Origin: Ferrimonas pelagia
GTDB lineage: Bacteria; Pseudomonadota; Gammaproteobacteria; Enterobacterales; Shewanellaceae
Assembly (NCBI RefSeq): GCF_039543565.1
Contig: NZ_BAABJZ010000022.1
Location: forward strand, 1 to 64,000
Direction: 5' to 3'
DNA: 64,000 bases
A program made the position numbers and the translations under genes. Below, piece after piece: positions 1-8,564 of the stretch. The first letter of the stretch is position 1. The number at the start of each line of letters is the position of its first letter. The notes under the pieces were generated by a model. The model searched no databases. It saw nothing but the letters and a program-made list of their open reading frames with translations, and was not told where the DNA came from.

Positions 1-126
1 TCATCGGTGCAAGCACATGTGGCAACTAATCAGGCGGGTGAAGTACTTCATGAACAACGCCTCACCATTCCCGGGTGGTGGTCATGGATTGCAGAAACTG
101 GAGCACAATTAGGATCAGTTATTTAG
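1..126 (+). CDS. 3' end of an unrecognised gene (partial)
   Basis: The first frame is open from the window edge to a TAG at 124-126 and encodes 41 residues ending in GAQLGSVI. It could be the tail of a real gene lying to the left. I recognise no family, and the piece is too short to judge coding potential. Part of its 3' end is repeated imperfectly 80 bases further on. Confidence 0.3.
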   Translation, partial: SSVQAHVATNQAGEVLHEQRLTIPGWWSWIAETGAQLGSVI

Positions 127-210
127 GAACTCATCCCTCTGAGCCAATGGGCCGCGTTAGCTCTGAATTCCCACCCAAATGGAGCATATTTAGGGTCAAC
201 TATTTAGATA
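101..210. repeat. Imperfect direct repeat, two ~30-base copies
   Basis: Bases 101-130 and 181-210 match at about 23 of 30 positions. Both contain GGAGCA, then TTAGG-TCA and TATTTAG. The second copy overlaps the stop codon of the TetR-A gene, which reads leftward. It may be a duplicated gene end left from a rearrangement at the island border. Confidence 0.45.
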
Positions 211-893
211 AGCGATGAGTCGTATTGATCTAAAGCCGTGCGACAAAACGTGACAATTTTTTTGACGTCATACCCCGTGGTGCCCTCTTGCCAGTTCAGT
301 TGGCGCAGCAAGCCATCAATGGTTTGAAGGCACTCTTCGATTTTGGGGTGATTGGCCGCCATAGGGTTTTGAAACATCAGCACAGTGCCGCGCTGATACG
401 ACAACAGTGTGTATGATTGTCGCATGATCTCCGCCTCATCAGTCAGCAAGTGCTCCGCTTCCAAGGCTTGCGACCAACTCGTCGCAGAAACTGCTTTCAT
501 GGCATCAAACCCAGCTCTAAGCCTAAGCTGTAACGTATCTTCAGCGCGCATCCAAATGCTGGGATTGGAAAACAGAAAATTCAGCTCATTGTGTTGCTGG
601 TGATGGCGTGAAAAAAAGATGGGACAGAAATAATGGGTGATGAGTTTTTCATAGGGTGTCATCGCTGCTTGAGCAACCCGACTTTGCAGGTCCACTAATA
701 TATCCAAGCGCATAATGAACATGGAGATCACTAACGCTTCTTTATTGGCGTAGTGCGAATAGAGCGTCCCCATCGAGATCTGTGCCTGCTTGGCAATGTC
801 GCTATATCGAAAAGCAAGTAGCCCTTGCTCGGCTATCACTTGCCTCGCCGCAAAAACGATCTTTCGCCGTACAGATTCCCGAATTTTTTTCAC
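204..893 (-). CDS. TetR-A, TetR/AcrR-type transcriptional regulator
   Basis: A 229-residue one-component repressor. Residues about 10-55 form the TetR helix-turn-helix, with the typical DIAKQAQISMGTLYSHYANK recognition region. The C-terminal ligand domain carries NPSIW and YQRG, a signature shared with four other TetR proteins of this island. The start is a GTG at 893 preceded by GGGAGA. It is divergent from AssT-1 with about 290 bp between them, the usual layout for a repressor controlling its neighbour. It closely resembles TetR-B, which sits the same way beside AssT-2. The ligand is unknown; a phenol or aryl sulfate is inferred from context only. Confidence 0.9.
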   Translation of the reverse strand: MKKIRESVRRKIVFAARQVIAEQGLLAFRYSDIAKQAQISMGTLYSHYANKEALVISMFIMRLDILVDLQSRVAQAAMTPYEKLITHYFCPIFFSRHHQQHNELNFLFSNPSIWMRAEDTLQLRLRAGFDAMKAVSATSWSQALEAEHLLTDEAEIMRQSYTLLSYQRGTVLMFQNPMAANHPKIEECLQTIDGLLRQLNWQEGTTGYDVKKIVTFCRTALDQYDSSLI

Positions 894-1183
894 CTGTTCT
901 CCCTAAAGCGACGCTAACTGAAATGTTTTTTCTCAAAATATTCTCAGTGCCACAATGCAAACCGGGAGATAGATATGCTGTTCACGGCCTCTGCGTGAGC
1001 TTATCGCCCACGACCTCGAATTTTTTTTTTGTATTCACCCTTTTTTTTGCACAACACTCCCGTTTTACTCGCCTGGCTAAGCTCAGCGACGTATTCCCAC
1101 CCAAGCGCACACTATGCGGCTCTCCAAACCCATATCGTTTCTCCAACGGATTTCACCTCCACCAAAACTCAAAGGACTACGAT

Positions 1184-2971
1184 ATGAAAAGATTGTCGCT
1201 TGTTGCTTTATCGGTCTGTGCCGTCATAACCTACGCCCCCATCGCTCAGGCCATAGACTTGAATATGTCCCGTGGCATGGCCGTCGTCTCCAAGCAAACG
1301 GATGTGATCGGTGCTGTACACATGAACAAGTACGGACTGGCCCCCTTGACCGCCGTCATCGATATCCCGACTTGGCGTAACGGCATCAAAGACGTCAGCA
1401 TCACCGTCAAGGGCAAGGGCGACAACGGCGTCGACCTGGACTACGACGTGTCCAACAACGATTTGCTGCATCACAGCGGCATTCCGGTGTTTGGCCTGTA
1501 TCCGGACCACGTCAACCAAGTGGTTGTTTCCTGGACCGAGAACAACGAGCAGCACAGTCATACCTACCGCATGCGCACCGTACCGGTGAACTTTACCCCA
1601 CCCGCTCACGCTTGGGCGCCATACCCTCAGGGCGAGGCCAAACGTGTCGCCGACGAGCGCTTTAAAGACCGGCTCTATCTGGTGGATGGCTTCGGCGATG
1701 CTGGCCAGAAGTCCATCGTCTCTCACAACAACCCAGCGGCGCCAGGTGCTGCCCTGTGGGATGCTCAAGCCACTCTGATGATCTTCGACACCAACGGTGA
1801 TCTTCGCTGGTTTATGGACTACTCAAAATTCCGTGACGCCAACCACTACCGCCAAACCGGCATGGTGATGGGCGTTAAGCAGGTGGACAAGGACCTGGTG
1901 TGGGGCGCAGGCCAGGCCTACCATCGTATGAGCCTCATGGGTGAGCATATGTGGTCCCGTCCGCTGCCAGGTCAATACGCCGACTTTTCCCACGATATCC
2001 ATCACCGACCCAACGGCAACATGATTTTGCGGGTTGCCAAGAAGGACTACCTCAATGACCGGGGCGATCTGGTCACCACTATCCGTGATCACATCATTGA
2101 GGTGGACCCAAATGGCAAGGTGATCCATGAATGGGATCTCAACACCATCCTCGACCCCTACCGTGACATCACCCTGCTGGGTCTGGACATGGGCGCCGTC
2201 TGCCTTAACGTCGACACCGACAAAGCCGGCCAGACAGCCGACGAAGATGCACTGGCCAATGCCCCCTATGGCGATATTCCTGGGGTCGGCACCGGTCGTA
2301 ACTGGGTTCACGTCAACTCTGTGGTCTATGACGAAAACGACGACTCCATCGTGATCTCCGCCCGTCACCAGTCCGCCAACATCAAGATCGGCAAGGACAA
2401 CGAAGTGAAGTGGATCCTCTCCGCGCGCGGTGGTTGGAAAGGCGAGTTGGCCAAGAAGGTGCTGCAGCCCGTGGACAGCCGCGGCCGTAAGATCGACTGT
2501 ACCGAACAAGGCAAATGCCCCAATCCAGACGAGTTTGACTTCACCTGGACCCAACACACCGCCTACATAGGTAAAGACTCGGGCAAACGTCACTTCAACC
2601 TGTTTGTGCTGGATAACGGCGACGGTCGCTTCAACGAGCAGCCCATCATGCCGGAAGACAAGTACACCCGAGGTGTGGAGTACAAGATCGATCAGAAGAA
2701 GATGACCGTTCAGCAAACCTGGCAGTACGGCAAAGATCGCGGCTATGAGTTCTATAGCCCGATCACCTCGCTGACCCAGTACAACGCCGATAAGGACTCC
2801 AACCTGATCGCCTCCATGACCACCGGCCTGCTGCGTGGCAAATCGGTCGCCAAGATCGTCGAGATCCCGCACGGCGAGTCCGAGCCAGCCGTCGAAATTT
2901 GGGTACACGCCACGGCACCGGGTCAACCGGGCTACCGCACCACAGTGATCACCCCACCATTCGCAGACTAA
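1184..2971 (+). CDS. assT: AssT-1, periplasmic arylsulfate sulfotransferase
   Basis: A 595-residue enzyme of the Arylsulfotransferase family, which transfers a sulfuryl group from an aryl sulfate to a phenol without PAPS. The ATG at 1184 follows AAAGGA and starts a signal peptide that ends near AQA-IDL; the frame is open further upstream, but no better start is seen. The residues matching the E. coli catalytic set (His252, His356, Arg374, His436) are H270 in FSHDIHHRPNGN, H376 in NWVHVNS, R394 in SARHQ and H458 in TWTQHTA, with nearly identical spacing. C439 and C445 (DCTEQGKC) match the single disulfide. It is followed by dsbL-1 and dsbI-1 and is very similar to AssT-2. Confidence 0.97.
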   Translation: MKRLSLVALSVCAVITYAPIAQAIDLNMSRGMAVVSKQTDVIGAVHMNKYGLAPLTAVIDIPTWRNGIKDVSITVKGKGDNGVDLDYDVSNNDLLHHSGIPVFGLYPDHVNQVVVSWTENNEQHSHTYRMRTVPVNFTPPAHAWAPYPQGEAKRVADERFKDRLYLVDGFGDAGQKSIVSHNNPAAPGAALWDAQATLMIFDTNGDLRWFMDYSKFRDANHYRQTGMVMGVKQVDKDLVWGAGQAYHRMSLMGEHMWSRPLPGQYADFSHDIHHRPNGNMILRVAKKDYLNDRGDLVTTIRDHIIEVDPNGKVIHEWDLNTILDPYRDITLLGLDMGAVCLNVDTDKAGQTADEDALANAPYGDIPGVGTGRNWVHVNSVVYDENDDSIVISARHQSANIKIGKDNEVKWILSARGGWKGELAKKVLQPVDSRGRKIDCTEQGKCPNPDEFDFTWTQHTAYIGKDSGKRHFNLFVLDNGDGRFNEQPIMPEDKYTRGVEYKIDQKKMTVQQTWQYGKDRGYEFYSPITSLTQYNADKDSNLIASMTTGLLRGKSVAKIVEIPHGESEPAVEIWVHATAPGQPGYRTTVITPPFAD

Positions 2972-2982
2972 TGCCCTGCAGC

Positions 2983-3028
2983 GTCTGAGCTTGCTCAGAC
3001 ACCCCGGCCGGGGGCTCTGTCCCCGGCC
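2983..3028 (+). promoter_or_regulatory. Two stem-loops between assT-1 and dsbL-1
   Basis: A 7-bp stem (GTCTGAG/CTCAGAC, 2983-3000) is followed by a perfect 8-bp GC stem (GGCCGGGG/CCCCGGCC, 3006-3028). No clean T run follows, so it looks like an attenuator or RNA-processing/stability element rather than a full terminator. The same paired arrangement occurs after AssT-2. Confidence 0.65.
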
Positions 3029-3072
3029 ACCCCTTAAGTTTTCGATTTATTTGAGTACCGCACGAGCACACG

Positions 3073-3690
3073 ATGAAAAAGACACTCACTGCCCTGTTTA
3101 CCATGACCATCGCCTTTGCCGGCTACGCCGCCGATTACAAAGAAGGTCAGCACTATCAGGTACTGAAGCCGGAAGCCCAATTCAGTGCCAACAGCGAAGT
3201 CACCAAGGTGTACTCGGTCAACTGCCCCTTCTGCTACAAGTACGAAACCGCAGTGATCCCCAATATGGAGAAAAACCTGCCGGATGGTGCCAGCTACGAA
3301 GGCTTGCACATCACCACCAAGACCCCACTGGGCGTCGAAAAATCACAAGTTCTGGCCGTCGCTAAGGTGATGGGCAATGACAAAGCTTACAAGGCCGCCA
3401 AGATGGCCTACTACAAGCATTTCCACGACGAAAAAAAGCGTTTCAACAACGGCGAGGAAGCCATCGCATTCGGTCTGAAAGCCGCAAAAATCAAACAAGC
3501 CGATTTCAACAAGCACGTCAGCACTCAAGCCGTGACCGATCTGCTGGCCTACTGGGACCAAGGGGTTGAAGTCGCCAAAATTCAAGGGATCCCGGCCATT
3601 GTCGTTGGCGGTAAATACCTGATCAACACTGCTCAGATCCGCTCTATGACCATGCTCGACGAGATGGTTGCCCAGTTGCTGGCCGAATAA
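3073..3690 (+). CDS. dsbL: DsbL-1, DsbA-type thiol oxidase dedicated to AssT
   Basis: A 205-residue periplasmic thioredoxin-fold oxidase. It has a signal peptide (MKKTLTALFTMTIAFAGYAA) and a CPFC active site at residues 51-54, the form known from DsbL rather than the CPHC of DsbA. A GIPA cis-proline loop lies near the C-terminus. Known DsbL donates a disulfide to AssT and is reoxidised by DsbI. It lies 101 bp after AssT-1, with the stem-loops in between, and its stop overlaps the ribosome site of dsbI-1 (TAAGGA). No strong Shine-Dalgarno is seen before its own ATG. It is highly similar to DsbL-2 and DsbL-4. Confidence 0.95.
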   Translation: MKKTLTALFTMTIAFAGYAADYKEGQHYQVLKPEAQFSANSEVTKVYSVNCPFCYKYETAVIPNMEKNLPDGASYEGLHITTKTPLGVEKSQVLAVAKVMGNDKAYKAAKMAYYKHFHDEKKRFNNGEEAIAFGLKAAKIKQADFNKHVSTQAVTDLLAYWDQGVEVAKIQGIPAIVVGGKYLINTAQIRSMTMLDEMVAQLLAE

Positions 3691-3701
3691 GGAAAATCCC
3701 C

Positions 3702-4322
3702 ATGGAACTGCTTAAATCCCTTTGGACCAACGTCAAGGCCGAGCCGGTGCCGACCCTGCACCGCTGGGGTAACCAAAGCCCCGTATGGCTGGTGATGGCC
3801 GGTGCATCTGGCTTCCTGATGCTCTGCTCCACCTTGTACTTCCAAGGTTGGTTGGCGATGGATCCCTGCGAGAAGTGTGTCTACATCCGCCTCAGCCAGA
3901 TCTGCATCATCATCGCGGGTATCGCTTTGGCGGCATCCCCGCGCAACCTGGTGGTGAAGATCGCCGGTCTGGCCTTCGCCTGGTGGGCAATTTTCTACGG
4001 CCTCAACCATTCACTGGACTACATCGCCAGCCACCACACCATGGACGCGCTGGACTCCGGTATGGACTTCTTCGCTGCCGGTGGCGGTGCCAACGCCTGT
4101 GCCACTGAGCCGAGCTACCCGTTTGGCCTGCCGCTGCACGAGTGGTGGCCCGGCATGTTCGCCATCACCGGTGTGTGTGGCGAAGACGACTGGAGCTTCC
4201 TCGGCGGCACCATGGGTCACTGGCTGGTCTTCACCTACAGCATCAAAATTGCCGTGCTCGGTGTCGTCACCGGCGGCTGGGCCGCAGGCTTCGCCCGCAA
4301 CAACAAAGCCGCGAACGCCTGA
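3702..4322 (+). CDS. dsbI: DsbI-1, DsbB-type quinone-linked oxidase of DsbL
   Basis: A 206-residue inner-membrane protein with about four to five hydrophobic segments. The first cysteine pair is C56/C59 in DPCEKCVYIR, the periplasmic CxxC that passes electrons to quinone. The second pair is C133 and C159, in the long loop GGGANACATEP to ITGVCGEDDW, which attacks DsbL. It begins 11 nt after the dsbL stop, the same spacing as in all four pairs of this window, so translation is probably coupled. A strong hairpin follows. Confidence 0.95.
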   Translation: MELLKSLWTNVKAEPVPTLHRWGNQSPVWLVMAGASGFLMLCSTLYFQGWLAMDPCEKCVYIRLSQICIIIAGIALAASPRNLVVKIAGLAFAWWAIFYGLNHSLDYIASHHTMDALDSGMDFFAAGGGANACATEPSYPFGLPLHEWWPGMFAITGVCGEDDWSFLGGTMGHWLVFTYSIKIAVLGVVTGGWAAGFARNNKAANA

Positions 4323-4326
4323 ATTA

Positions 4327-4354
4327 GATAGGGCCTGACTCACCAGGCCCTATC
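4327..4354 (+). terminator. Hairpin after dsbI-1
   Basis: A perfect 11-bp stem GATAGGGCCTG/CAGGCCCTATC with a 6-nt loop ends the assT-1/dsbL-1/dsbI-1 unit. It lacks a T tract, so termination may be partial. The next ~255 bases before the porin gene hold no gene I can support. Confidence 0.6.
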
Positions 4355-4612
4355 GCTGCAACAGAGACAATGCAAACGCACGCTTGCGCGATCGATATCA
4401 AGGCCAGCTTGGACAGCGGTACCGGATAGAGAATTACGTTTGCGATGGATTGGACTCTGATCGCCTGACTTCGACAGAGCTTGAGTGGATCAGGCTCTAT
4501 CAAAGCACCAGAGGAAGCTCAGACGGGTGTCTTCAGTGACGATGCCGCGCTCGCGGACTGAAGATCGAGATTTGGGCAAATTTCTCTCTTTTACTTATGC
4601 AAGGAATGGATG

Positions 4613-5623
4613 ATGAAAAAGAATAAAATCACATTGGGTATTCTCGCCGTTGCACTGGGCGGTGTGTCCACGTTAGCCATGGCCGCCCCACAAGGCGCGC
4701 CAAAGCCAGGCCCAAAGTTCTCCGGTCAGATCGGCATCAACGCGGGCTGGCAAAGTGGCCAAGACTTCGAGGTGGGCTCTTACGACTCACGTTTCGGCCT
4801 AAATGGTATGCACTTCCTCGGCAACACCAAACTCATTTACACCGCCACAGTGCATCACAGTACCTATGAGGCCAACCACTACGGCTCCGACCTCGATGTG
4901 CGCGAAGCGGTTGTGATCGCCATTACTGATTACGGTAACTTTGTCGCCTCCGCCGCCGGACAGATCGCGGCCTACACCGACGTCGTATCGAAAGTTGATA
5001 TCCACGAGGTCAACACCGGAAACACCGGCAGCCACGACTACCTGTTTTCCCAGCAACGCTATGGCACTCAGGCAGTTGCCTACGCCACTCCGAAATGGAA
5101 TGGCCTGCAGTTGAAATTTAATGCCGTGACCCCTGATTGCCATTCCGGTAAAGATCTGGACATCGTCGGTGGCGGCCTGTACTACGATAAGGGTGCCATC
5201 TACGCCGGATTCAACTATGCCCAAATCAGCGGGGAAATGCTGGGGGGGAAGGACACCGATGCTAAAGGTTACCGCGGGGTATTCCAGCATCGCGGCGATG
5301 CACTGACGCTGGCCGCCGTGGTTGAAGCCAACGTTGACACCGCCGGTGTGGACAGCACGGTTTATGCCGCTTCTGCCATCTACAAATACAACAACCTAGA
5401 GTTTCGTCTGAGCCACCAGTTTAAGGACTGGGATGGCGACCTTGATGACAACCATCTGACCATCGCCAGTGCCCACTACCCAGTGAGCGAGAACTTCAGC
5501 CTGTTCGTCGAAGGGGCACACTACTCTGACCGCCTCAGTAAGGTGGAAGGGTGGGGCCCGAATGCCACCACTATCTACACCAGCGACAGTAACTTCAACT
5601 TGGGCTTTATCACCAAGTTCTAA
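4613..5623 (+). CDS. Outer-membrane porin, Gram-negative general porin type
   Basis: A protein of about 336 residues with a signal peptide ending ALA-like at TLAMA-APQG. It has alternating beta strands throughout and a terminal Phe (GFITKF), the signature of outer-membrane barrels. Motifs such as SRFGLNG, QAVAYATP and FRLSHQF fit the trimeric general porin family. Several ATGs lie together at 4606-4615; the one at 4613 has AAGGA at the best distance. It stands between two assT modules and could admit aryl sulfates or phenols, but that is inference from position. It is transcribed toward TetR-B, with a shared bidirectional terminator. Confidence 0.82.
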   Translation: MKKNKITLGILAVALGGVSTLAMAAPQGAPKPGPKFSGQIGINAGWQSGQDFEVGSYDSRFGLNGMHFLGNTKLIYTATVHHSTYEANHYGSDLDVREAVVIAITDYGNFVASAAGQIAAYTDVVSKVDIHEVNTGNTGSHDYLFSQQRYGTQAVAYATPKWNGLQLKFNAVTPDCHSGKDLDIVGGGLYYDKGAIYAGFNYAQISGEMLGGKDTDAKGYRGVFQHRGDALTLAAVVEANVDTAGVDSTVYAASAIYKYNNLEFRLSHQFKDWDGDLDDNHLTIASAHYPVSENFSLFVEGAHYSDRLSKVEGWGPNATTIYTSDSNFNLGFITKF

Positions 5624-5671
5624 TCGCAAGGCATAGGCTCGCCTGCTCCACTAAGCCGACGGGCTGAAACC

Positions 5672-5700
5672 ACAAAGCCAGCACTGAGTGCTGGCTTTGT
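5672..5700. terminator. Bidirectional terminator, porin / TetR-B
   Basis: A perfect 13-bp stem ACAAAGCCAGCAC/GTGCTGGCTTTGT with a TGA loop lies between two converging genes. T and A runs on either side allow it to work for both strands. Confidence 0.8.
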
Positions 5701-5765
5701 TATAGAAATATGCTGTGTCGCCTCTGTGCAGTGGGAGAGCTTATTCAACTCATACTGCGTATCAA

Positions 5766-6464
5766 TCAGATCAACGCAACCTCGTGCTGATCCACCAAGG
5801 TACGGCATACTGACAGCAGTTGGGTGCGGTCAAGCCGGTCCGCGCCTTCAGCCCAAGCTAATGTACTCAAGATCGCCACCATGGTGTCCAAACATAAGGA
5901 CAGATCCGGTTTTTCCCGGCTTTTGTTGACCATGGGGTTTTGTAACTGCATCACGCAGCCGCGTTGGTAACACAACAGCTGATGGCGGCTCATGGCGATC
6001 GCGCTAGGCTCCGACAACAAACTTCCACTTGCGACCGCTTGATCCCAAAGATCACGAGTTTGCTCGGTCATTGCCCCGTAACCCCCTTCCATTTGAAGTT
6101 TCAGGCTCGGCTCCGCCTGCTCCCAAACACTGGGATTGGCCAGCAGAAAGTTAAGGCCATCGGCTTTTTGGTGATGCAAGCTGGCCATCACCGACAGGAG
6201 GTTCACGGCGATCAATTTCTCATAAGGGGAAAGCTGGCATTGAGCGATCTGGCGGCGCACCTCAATCAGCCTCATAACCCGCTCGATGTAGAGCGAAACC
6301 AACAGGCTCTCTTTGCAAGAGAAGTGGGAATAGAGCGAGCCCATGGATACCTGGCTCTCCTTGGCAACATCACAAAACCGAAAGCCGATCACCCCTTGCT
6401 GCACAATCACCCGTTTGGCTGCCTGCAACAAATTTCGCCTGACCGTATCCCGTGTTTTCTTCAT
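5766..6464 (-). CDS. TetR-B, TetR/AcrR-type transcriptional regulator
   Basis: A 232-residue regulator beginning MKKTRDTVRRNLLQAAKR. The start at 6464 is preceded by GGAG at six bases and aligns with the start of TetR-A; the frame is open for 38 more codons upstream, but these have no match in TetR-A. The helix-turn-helix spans about residues 10-55 (DVAKESQVSMGSLYSHFSCK). The ligand domain carries NPSVW and YQRG. It is divergent from AssT-2 and clearly a paralog of TetR-A, so the whole regulator-enzyme unit appears to have been duplicated together. It probably represses assT-2 and itself from the 300-bp region between them. Confidence 0.9.
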   Translation of the reverse strand: MKKTRDTVRRNLLQAAKRVIVQQGVIGFRFCDVAKESQVSMGSLYSHFSCKESLLVSLYIERVMRLIEVRRQIAQCQLSPYEKLIAVNLLSVMASLHHQKADGLNFLLANPSVWEQAEPSLKLQMEGGYGAMTEQTRDLWDQAVASGSLLSEPSAIAMSRHQLLCYQRGCVMQLQNPMVNKSREKPDLSLCLDTMVAILSTLAWAEGADRLDRTQLLSVCRTLVDQHEVALI

Positions 6465-6764
6465 GCCGTACTCCAAGGTAAACACCAACTCGAGAAATTC
6501 TCGCCGTTTGCTCATGGGATTCTCAACAATCCCAGCGCGACTTGCAGAAAAGTCCATGGCGTTCAAGCCCAGCACCACAGAAACTCAACCTGCTCGATAA
6601 AAAACTTTATCGAAAAAGCAACGAAACTGAACGGTGCGCTCACCACGTCGCCATCAATGGATCCGGTCAGACTTTCAAATCCAAGATCCCATTTCTCCTG
6701 ATCTCAGACCCATAAGCTAAGAGGCAAGCCAACAATAATGCCTAACAGCAACATGGAGATGATG
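6465..6764. promoter_or_regulatory. Divergent control region, TetR-B / AssT-2
   Basis: This 300-bp gap must hold both promoters. It contains CTCGAGAAATTCTCG (6489-6503), with the perfect odd palindrome GAGAA-A-TTCTC, 25 bases upstream of the TetR-B start: a candidate operator. A 14-base identical copy occurs at 13880-13893. No convincing -35/-10 pair is assigned. Confidence 0.4.
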
Positions 6765-8564
6765 ATGAGAAAACTATCCCTCGTGGCCCTATCCACCTTG
6801 GCAGTCTTCGCCTTTAGCCCCGATGTACTCGCCGCCAAGGTCGGTAGTTCACTAAAATCTACCCGCGGTATGGCGGTGTATTCCAAACAGAGCGACGTCA
6901 TTGGCGCCGTCCATATGAACAAATATGGCCTGACGCCGCTGACTGCGGTGATCGATATTCCCAGCTGGCGCAGTGGCATCAAAGATGTCAGCGTTTTGGT
7001 TAAAGGCAAAGGCGCAAAAGGGGTCGATATCGGCTATGACGTCTCCGCCAACGAGCTGCTGGATCACGCCGGTATTCCTGTATTCGGTCTCTACCCGCAA
7101 CACACCAACCAAGTCGTGGTGAGCTGGACCGAAAACAACGAGCAGCACAGCCACACCTACAAAATGCGCACCGGTGGCGTCACCTTTGTGCCGCAAGCCA
7201 ACTCTTGGGCCGACTACCCACAAGGCGAAGCCAAGATGGTAGCCAAAGAGGGATTTGAAGATCGTCTCTATCTGGTCGACGGCTTCGGTGATGGTGCCCA
7301 GCGCTCCATGGTGTCACACAACAACCCACAGGCCCCCGGCGCAGCCCTGTGGGATCGCTCCCCCACCATGATGATCGTCGATACCAATGGCGATCTGCGC
7401 TGGTATATGGACTATCAGAAATTCCGTGATGCCGAGCACTACCGCAAAACCGGTTACGTTATGGGGGTCAAACAGGTCGGCAAAGATCTGGTATGGGGCG
7501 CAGGCCAAGCCTACCACCGCATGAGCCTGATGGGTCAGCACGTCTGGTCCAAGCCACTGCCAGGCAACTACGCCGATTTCTCCCACGATATCGCTCATCG
7601 GCCCAATGGCAATATGATCATCCGCGTCGCCAAGAAAGACTACCTCAATGACATGGGCGATCTGGTCACCACGGTGCGCGATCACATCATCGAAGTGGAT
7701 CCTCAAGGCAAAGTCCTGCACGAGTGGGATTTGAACACCATCCTCGACCCGTACCGCGACATCACCCTACTGGGTCTGGATATGGGCGCCGTGTGCTTGA
7801 ACGTGGATTCTGATAAAGCCAACCAAACCGCCGATCTGGAACAGCTTAAATCTGCCCCCTATGGTGATGTTCCTGGCGTCGGAACCGGCCGCAACTGGGT
7901 ACACGTCAACTCGGTTGTCTACGACGAGAACGATGACTCCATCATCATCTCTTCCCGTCACCAGTCCGCCAACATCAAGATCGGTAAGGACAACGAAGTG
8001 AAGTGGATCCTCTCCGCTCGCGGCGGCTGGAAGGGCGATCTCGCCAAGAAAGTGCTGCAGCCGGTGGACAGCAAAGGTCGCAAGATCGACTGTACCGAAG
8101 CGGGTAAGTGCCCGAATCCGGATGAGTTTGACTTCACCTGGACCCAACACACCGCCTACATCGGTAAAGACTCAGGCAAACGTCACTTCAACCTGTTCGT
8201 GCTGGACAACGGTGATGGCCGCTTCAATGAGCAGCCCGCCATGCCGGAAGACAAGTACACCCGCGGCGTAGAGTACAAGATCGATCAGAAGAAGATGACC
8301 GTCCAGCAAACCTGGCAGTATGGCAAGGAGCGCGGCTATGAGTTCTACTCCCCCGTAACCTCTCTGACCGAGTACAAGGCCGATAAAGACTCCAATCTGA
8401 TCGCCTCCATGTCCACCGGGCTGTACGCCGGCAAAACCGTCGGCAAGATCGTCGAGATCCCACACGGTGAGTCCGAGCCAGCGGTTGAGGTTTGGGTTCA
8501 TGGCAGCGCCCCTGGTGCGCCAGGCTACCGCGCCACGGTGATCACCCCGCCGTTTGCAGAATGA
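6765..8564 (+). CDS. assT: AssT-2, periplasmic arylsulfate sulfotransferase
   Basis: About 599 residues. The start region has ATGs at 6738, 6753, 6759, 6762 and 6765; the last has GGAG six bases upstream and gives the cleanest signal peptide (MRKLSLVALSTLAVFAFSPD). Catalytic residues are H274 (FSHDIAHRPNGN), H380 (NWVHVNS), R398 (SSRHQ) and H462 (TWTQHTA). The disulfide loop is DCTEAGKC. Like AssT-1, it has the N-terminal block RGMAVYSKQ-DVIGAVHMNKYG in place of the LG-NPYG block of the other eight. It is followed, after an unusually long spacer, by dsbL-2/dsbI-2. Confidence 0.97.
   Translation: MRKLSLVALSTLAVFAFSPDVLAAKVGSSLKSTRGMAVYSKQSDVIGAVHMNKYGLTPLTAVIDIPSWRSGIKDVSVLVKGKGAKGVDIGYDVSANELLDHAGIPVFGLYPQHTNQVVVSWTENNEQHSHTYKMRTGGVTFVPQANSWADYPQGEAKMVAKEGFEDRLYLVDGFGDGAQRSMVSHNNPQAPGAALWDRSPTMMIVDTNGDLRWYMDYQKFRDAEHYRKTGYVMGVKQVGKDLVWGAGQAYHRMSLMGQHVWSKPLPGNYADFSHDIAHRPNGNMIIRVAKKDYLNDMGDLVTTVRDHIIEVDPQGKVLHEWDLNTILDPYRDITLLGLDMGAVCLNVDSDKANQTADLEQLKSAPYGDVPGVGTGRNWVHVNSVVYDENDDSIIISSRHQSANIKIGKDNEVKWILSARGGWKGDLAKKVLQPVDSKGRKIDCTEAGKCPNPDEFDFTWTQHTAYIGKDSGKRHFNLFVLDNGDGRFNEQPAMPEDKYTRGVEYKIDQKKMTVQQTWQYGKERGYEFYSPVTSLTEYKADKDSNLIASMSTGLYAGKTVGKIVEIPHGESEPAVEVWVHGSAPGAPGYRATVITPPFAE

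Noticed and set aside
782..1183. N-terminal extension of 134 codons on AssT-1
   Set aside because: It overlaps TetR-A, and the internal ATG at 1184 has a good ribosome site and a signal peptide matching AssT-2.
1823..2926. Long open frame (367 codons) opposite AssT-1, with similar ones opposite the other assT genes
   Set aside because: They are antisense shadows of strongly supported genes; codon bias on the sense strand opens the opposite frame. No ribosome site or recognisable protein.
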